A DNA stretch of 9,222 bases, taken from contig JAOUOK010000039.1 in the NCBI GenBank assembly GCA_029880425.1, positions 1 to 9,222 of the forward strand. The letters run 5' to 3'. Source of the DNA: Gammaproteobacteria bacterium (GTDB lineage Bacteria > Pseudomonadota > Gammaproteobacteria > UBA6429 > Thiohalophilaceae). The notes beneath the pieces were generated by a model. It had not been told where the DNA came from. It worked only from the letters and a program-made list of their open reading frames with translations, and searched no databases. Numbering within the stretch: the first letter of the stretch is position 1; the number at the start of each line of letters is the position of its first letter. Position numbers and translations under genes: made by a program. Below, in pieces: positions 6,473 to 9,222 of the stretch.

Positions 6473-6785
6473 AATTTTTTATTCTCTATATAATTCTATG
6501 ATCGCATAAGGCAGCGCCACTGAGAAGGTATATCTAAATAAAATCATTCTTGCATACAGAAAATATATATTTACTTATATAACATCAGTGTATCAAGTGA
6601 ATATTGAGCAAATAAAGCAATATTATTGCGAATGCGTGCGTAAATGACTTGTGACCCGATTAGCATTTTGGTTTACTTACATATGGCAGTATAAGAATCA
6701 AGCTAACACTGTGTTTATAAACCAATAATCTGGTTTTTGTCATGCTGTAATAGAATTTGTTGTGAACAGGGGATGTATTAATTTA
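6473..6785. other. Divergent AT-rich spacer between ypjD and the phosphodiesterase gene
   Basis: The 313 bases hold no credible gene. They must contain promoters for both flanking genes. Visible items are a CRP-like sequence at 6650-6665, a possible -10 TATAAG at 6690-6695 (with TTGGTT at 6668-6673, 16-base spacer), a second possible -10 TAGAAT at 6751-6756 without a good -35, and small hairpins at 6617-6629 (GCAAT-ATT-ATTGC) and 6719-6736 (AAACCA-N6-TGGTTT). For ypjD I see only AT-rich -10-like sequence (TAGAAT, 6498 to 6493 on the minus strand) and no convincing -35. Confidence 0.5.
6650..6665 (+). promoter_or_regulatory. CRP-like site upstream of the phosphodiesterase gene (tentative)
   Basis: TGTGACCCGATTAGCA matches the TGTGA-N6-TCACA consensus of the cAMP receptor protein at 5 of 5 bases in the left half and 3 of 5 in the right. 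Its centre lies about 44 bases before a start site predicted from TATAAG at 6690-6695, close to a class II activator position. It is one imperfect match in a long AT-rich spacer, so chance is a serious alternative. Confidence 0.3.
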
Positions 6786-7550
6786 ATGGAATTGAAAGTA
6801 TTGGGATGCAGTGGTGGTGTTGGCGGTCAACTTAGGACAACCACTCTACTCATCGATGATGATGTCTTGATAGATGCAGGAACAGGTCTGGGAGATCTGA
6901 ATCTGCAGGCCATGTCATGCATTCGTCATATATTTTTAACTCATTCTCACCTGGATCACATTACCAGTATTCCTTTCCTTGTCGATACCATGTTCGACAA
7001 TATTAAAGAACCTATTATTATTCACGGGCTTGAAGCAACAATTGAAGCACTTAAAAAACACGTTTTTAATAATATTATCTGGCCAGATTTTGCCTCTTTA
7101 CCCAGCTCAGATACACCGGTGATGGAATACCGGGTGATGAATCCGGGTGAAATTGTTGAGCTCGATAAACGAAAAATTGAAATGATTGAGGTCAATCATA
7201 TTGTTCCGGGTGTGGGTTACCGGGTTGAGTCAGATACAGGGGCATTTGCATTTAGTGGGGATACCACAACGAATGATACTTTCTGGCAAGCGTTAAACAA
7301 ACACCAAAGCCTTGATCTGCTACTTGTCGAATCTGCCTTTACGAATAAAGATGTTAAGTTATGTCGCTTATCGGGACACTACTGTGCCGAGTTACTGGGG
7401 CCCGACGTGGCAAAGCTAAAACACCCGGCAACGGTTTATATTAGCCACAATAAACCAGGTGCAGAACTACAGATATTTAGTGAATGCCAGAAAGCGATTA
7501 CCTCTCACAGTATTCATCCGCTATCCTCCGGACAAAGTTTTACCATTTAG
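6786..7550 (+). CDS. Class II 3',5'-cyclic-nucleotide phosphodiesterase (metallo-beta-lactamase fold)
   Basis: This 254-residue cytoplasmic enzyme of the metallo-beta-lactamase fold most resembles class II cyclic-nucleotide phosphodiesterases (CpdP/PDE1 type), which hydrolyse cAMP (or cGMP) to the 5'-monophosphate. The start MELKVLGCSGGVGG and LLIDDDVLIDAGTGLGDL fit that group. The metal ligands are HSHLDH at 53-58 (H53, H55, D57, H58), H138, D159 in FSGDT and H221 in YISHNKPG; H198 in SGHYC may act at the active site. There is no signal peptide, unlike periplasmic Vibrio CpdP. The frame extends upstream to GTG 6762, but ATG 6786 matches the family start; AGGGGA lies 12 bases before it, a rather long gap. 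It sits alone between ypjD and ffh, which are direct neighbours in E. coli. Another MBL-fold hydrolase activity cannot be excluded from sequence; the nucleotide substrate is inferred. Confidence 0.85.
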   Translation: MELKVLGCSGGVGGQLRTTTLLIDDDVLIDAGTGLGDLNLQAMSCIRHIFLTHSHLDHITSIPFLVDTMFDNIKEPIIIHGLEATIEALKKHVFNNIIWPDFASLPSSDTPVMEYRVMNPGEIVELDKRKIEMIEVNHIVPGVGYRVESDTGAFAFSGDTTTNDTFWQALNKHQSLDLLLVESAFTNKDVKLCRLSGHYCAELLGPDVAKLKHPATVYISHNKPGAELQIFSECQKAITSHSIHPLSSGQSFTI

Positions 7551-7559
7551 TTATATCTT

Positions 7560-7625
7560 TTTATTTCCCCCTGTAAATTAAGCTATAATCTCCGCTTCAA
7601 TTGATTTACACCTGTGAAAGCAGGT
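7560..7625 (+). promoter_or_regulatory. Probable ffh promoter and leader hairpin
   Basis: A perfect TATAAT stands at 7584-7589. The best -35 candidate, TTTATT at 7560-7565 with an 18-base spacer, is poor. Transcription from about 7596 would give a leader of about 58 bases, containing a small hairpin (ACCTG 7610-7614 with CAGGT 7621-7625) and the ribosome site AGGA at 7640-7643, 10 bases before the ATG. No terminator separates the phosphodiesterase stop (7550) from this region, so read-through into ffh is possible. Confidence 0.5.
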
Positions 7626-7653
7626 TAAAATTCTATTTCAGGAATAAAGTATT

Positions 7654-9009
7654 ATGTTTGATGGCTTATCAGAACGTCTTGGCCAAACCGTTCGTAATTT
7701 ACGAGGTGTTGGTCGCCTCACCGAAGACAATATTAAAGACACCATGCGTGAAGTACGCATGGCTTTACTCGAAGCGGATGTGGCTTTGCCTGTTGTACGT
7801 GAATTTACAGATCAGGTAAAAAGCAAAGCACTGGGTGAGAATGTTCTAAAAAGCCTGACTCCCGGGCAGGCGCTGGTAAAAGTCGTTAATGATGAATTGA
7901 CGACAATCATGGGGGAAGCGAATGAAAGTTTAAACCTCAGTGTTACTCCCCCGGCTGTTATTTTGATGGCAGGCTTGCAGGGTGCAGGTAAAACAACCAC
8001 CGTGGCCAAGCTGGCTCGTTTCTTAAAAGAAAAGCAAAAAAAATCAGTGATGGTGGTCAGTGCGGATATCTACCGTCCTGCCGCGATTAAACAGCTGGAA
8101 ACCGTTGCAGCCGAAGTGGGGGCCAACTTTTTCCCCTCAACGTCAGAGCAAGATCCTGTAGATATCGCCACGGCTGCAATTAAGGAAGCCAAAATTCAGC
8201 ACAATGATGTCCTGATTATCGATACCGCCGGTCGTCTTCATATTGATGAAGAAATGATGGGTGAAATCAAACGCTTACATGCCGCGGTGAACCCGGCGGA
8301 AACCCTGTTCGTGGTCGATAGCATGACAGGGCAAGATGCGGCCAATACCTCAAAAGCGTTTAATGATGCATTGCCGCTAACCGGTGTGATCCTGACTAAA
8401 ACTGACGGTGATGCGCGCGGTGGTGCCGCATTATCAACCCGCTTTATCACGGGTAAGCCAATTAAATTCATTGGTGTGGGTGAGAAAACGACTGCCTTAG
8501 AGCCTTTCCATCCTGAGCGGGTAGCCTCGCGTATTTTAGGTATGGGAGATGTGGTCAGCCTGGTCGAAGAAGCCCAGAGCACCATGGATGTTGCCAAAGC
8601 TGAAAAGCTGGCAAAAAAGCTTAAAAAAGGCAAAGGCTTTGATTTGGAAGATTTCAAAGACCAGCTTATCCAGATGAAGAGCATGGGTGGGATCGCCAGC
8701 TTGATGGGAAAATTACCCGGGATGCCAAACTTGCCAAAAGGCGCCATGGATCAGGTCAACGATAAACAAATGGCGCATTTAGAAGCAATTATCAACTCAA
8801 TGACGCCAAAAGAACGCCAGTTCCCCGATGTTATTAAGGGTTCACGTAAAAAAAGGATTGCTGCGGGTTCAGGCATGCAGGTTCAGGATGTGAATCGCTT
8901 GCTAAAACAATTTACCCAGATGCAAAAAATGATGAAAAAAATGAAGGGTGGCGGTATGGCGAAAATGATGCGTAGTATGAAGGGGCAACTTCCCCCCGGC
9001 ATGATGTGA
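7654..9009 (+). CDS. ffh: Signal recognition particle GTPase Ffh (SRP54)
   Basis: Ffh binds 4.5S RNA and signal sequences of nascent inner-membrane proteins and docks on FtsY. The 451 residues show the full NG-M layout. The N domain (1 to about 85) has the ALLEADVAL helix. The G domain has G1 GLQGAGKTT (107-115), DTAGR (190-194) and TKTDGDARGG (248-257), followed by GMGDVVSLVEEAQ. The M domain begins at about residue 325 and carries the RNA-binding helix-turn-helix SRKKRIAAGSG (397-407), then the methionine-rich end MQKMMKKMKGGGMAKMMRSM. Length is close to E. coli Ffh (453). ATG 7654 is preceded by AGGA at a good distance, so the start is secure. It is transcribed away from ypjD with the phosphodiesterase gene between. 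rpsP would be expected downstream but lies outside the window. The stop codon is part of a repeat arm. Confidence 0.98.
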   Translation: MFDGLSERLGQTVRNLRGVGRLTEDNIKDTMREVRMALLEADVALPVVREFTDQVKSKALGENVLKSLTPGQALVKVVNDELTTIMGEANESLNLSVTPPAVILMAGLQGAGKTTTVAKLARFLKEKQKKSVMVVSADIYRPAAIKQLETVAAEVGANFFPSTSEQDPVDIATAAIKEAKIQHNDVLIIDTAGRLHIDEEMMGEIKRLHAAVNPAETLFVVDSMTGQDAANTSKAFNDALPLTGVILTKTDGDARGGAALSTRFITGKPIKFIGVGEKTTALEPFHPERVASRILGMGDVVSLVEEAQSTMDVAKAEKLAKKLKKGKGFDLEDFKDQLIQMKSMGGIASLMGKLPGMPNLPKGAMDQVNDKQMAHLEAIINSMTPKERQFPDVIKGSRKKRIAAGSGMQVQDVNRLLKQFTQMQKMMKKMKGGGMAKMMRSMKGQLPPGMM

Positions 9010-9191
9010 CAACGCTGTATAGACACGATAACGGTACTTAAAGAACCGCTTCGCGTTTCGCCAGTATTACCTTAACCTGCTGCGCAGTTTCTGGCATCGT
9101 TAAAAATTAACTCAAAATGCTTATGTGCTGACTGCACACTCCGCTTTTTCGTTAGTTTTTGCCATGTTCTCGAACCTGTACACCGTTGTCA
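9007..9191. repeat. Palindromic MITE-like intergenic repeat abutting ffh
   Basis: TGACAACGCTGTA (9007-9019, starting with the ffh stop codon) matches the reverse complement of 9179-9191 at 12 of 13 positions. The match weakens inward but extends to 9032/9166 (20 of 26 overall), so the region has terminal inverted repeats about 185 bases apart. Inside lie a shorter palindrome CTGCGCAG near 9079-9086, GCCAG/CTGGC at 9060-9064/9091-9095, and a large imperfect hairpin. No plausible protein is encoded in either direction, and nothing else is recognised up to 9222. From memory it resembles a non-coding repeat recurring in marine Gammaproteobacteria (Shewanella, Moritella and similar); this is unverified. 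No target-site duplication is evident. Confidence 0.6.
9099..9163. repeat. Large imperfect hairpin inside the post-ffh repeat
   Basis: Bases 9099-9128 face 9134-9163 across the loop TGACT. The tip TGTGC/GCACA is perfect, and the whole 30-base arm has about 18-19 Watson-Crick pairs plus two G.T pairs. As RNA on either strand it would fold into a long interrupted stem that could act as an ffh 3'-end structure. It is centred at 9131, not at the centre of the outer repeats (9099). Confidence 0.6.
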
Positions 9192-9222
9192 GTGTCTTGA
9201 ATGTATTAGTTCTTCATAAATC

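Noticed and set aside
6719..6738. AAACCA-N6-TGGTTT hairpin followed by T residues as a terminator
   Set aside because: It lies just upstream of the phosphodiesterase start with no gene ending before it on that strand, and the six-pair stem is AT-rich and weak.
7601..7819. 72-residue open frame overlapping the ffh start
   Set aside because: It runs in another frame over the ffh ribosome site and N domain and resembles no protein I know; it is a shadow of ffh.
8238..8747. 169-residue leftward open frame inside ffh
   Set aside because: It is antisense to the conserved G and M domains of ffh; its openness follows from ffh codon use.
9010..9222. tRNA or start of rpsP after ffh
   Set aside because: No cloverleaf with a TTC-type arm can be built, and no frame encodes the conserved S16 start; the sequence is a non-coding repeat.

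Overview
The window carries conserved housekeeping genes of a gammaproteobacterium with moderately AT-rich DNA, plus several signalling genes. Two gene orders point to that class. One is radA ending tail to tail against a 125-residue PilZ gene, the arrangement I know from Pseudomonas aeruginosa (PA4609/PA4608). The other is corB(yfjD)-ypjD facing away from ffh, as in Escherichia coli. I cannot name the genus. The general look (AT-rich, PDC-sensor protein, short palindromic intergenic repeats) suits a marine or sulfur-/methyl-oxidising lineage, but that is inference.

Layout. Bases 1-365 are the 3' end of alr (alanine racemase), reading right. Bases 366-551 hold no gene but contain two hairpin-forming repeat sequences. 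A leftward gene (552-1520) encodes a soluble protein with a PDC/Cache-type sensor fold and an unassigned C-terminal half. radA (1723-3093) reads right and shares the TTAA of its stop with the leftward PilZ gene (3090-3467). The PilZ gene lies downstream of, and probably in one transcript with, a leftward gene for a two-FHA-domain protein (3506-4138). Next come leftward corB (4258-5541), with a good sigma70-type promoter overlapped by a perfect inverted repeat, and leftward ypjD (5666-6472).

A 313-base divergent spacer separates ypjD from a rightward gene for a class II 3',5'-cyclic-nucleotide phosphodiesterase (6786-7550). That gene sits between ypjD and ffh, which are direct divergent neighbours in E. 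coli. ffh (7654-9009), encoding the signal recognition particle GTPase, closes the coding part. Its stop codon lies in the left arm of a palindromic, MITE-like repeat of about 185 bases (9007-9191).

How the genes relate. alr (cell wall D-alanine), radA (recombination), corB (divalent cation transport), ypjD (membrane protein of the CcsA family) and ffh (protein targeting) are core functions without a shared pathway. Four other genes look like signalling parts: the PDC-sensor protein, the PilZ c-di-GMP receptor, the FHA protein, whose first domain lacks the usual phosphothreonine-binding residues, and the cyclic-nucleotide phosphodiesterase. I see no complete novel system such as a defence island, CRISPR array, toxin-antitoxin pair or biosynthetic cluster. 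The most unusual material is in the intergenic repeats, the degenerate FHA protein, the orphan PDC protein and possible cAMP feedback at the phosphodiesterase gene.
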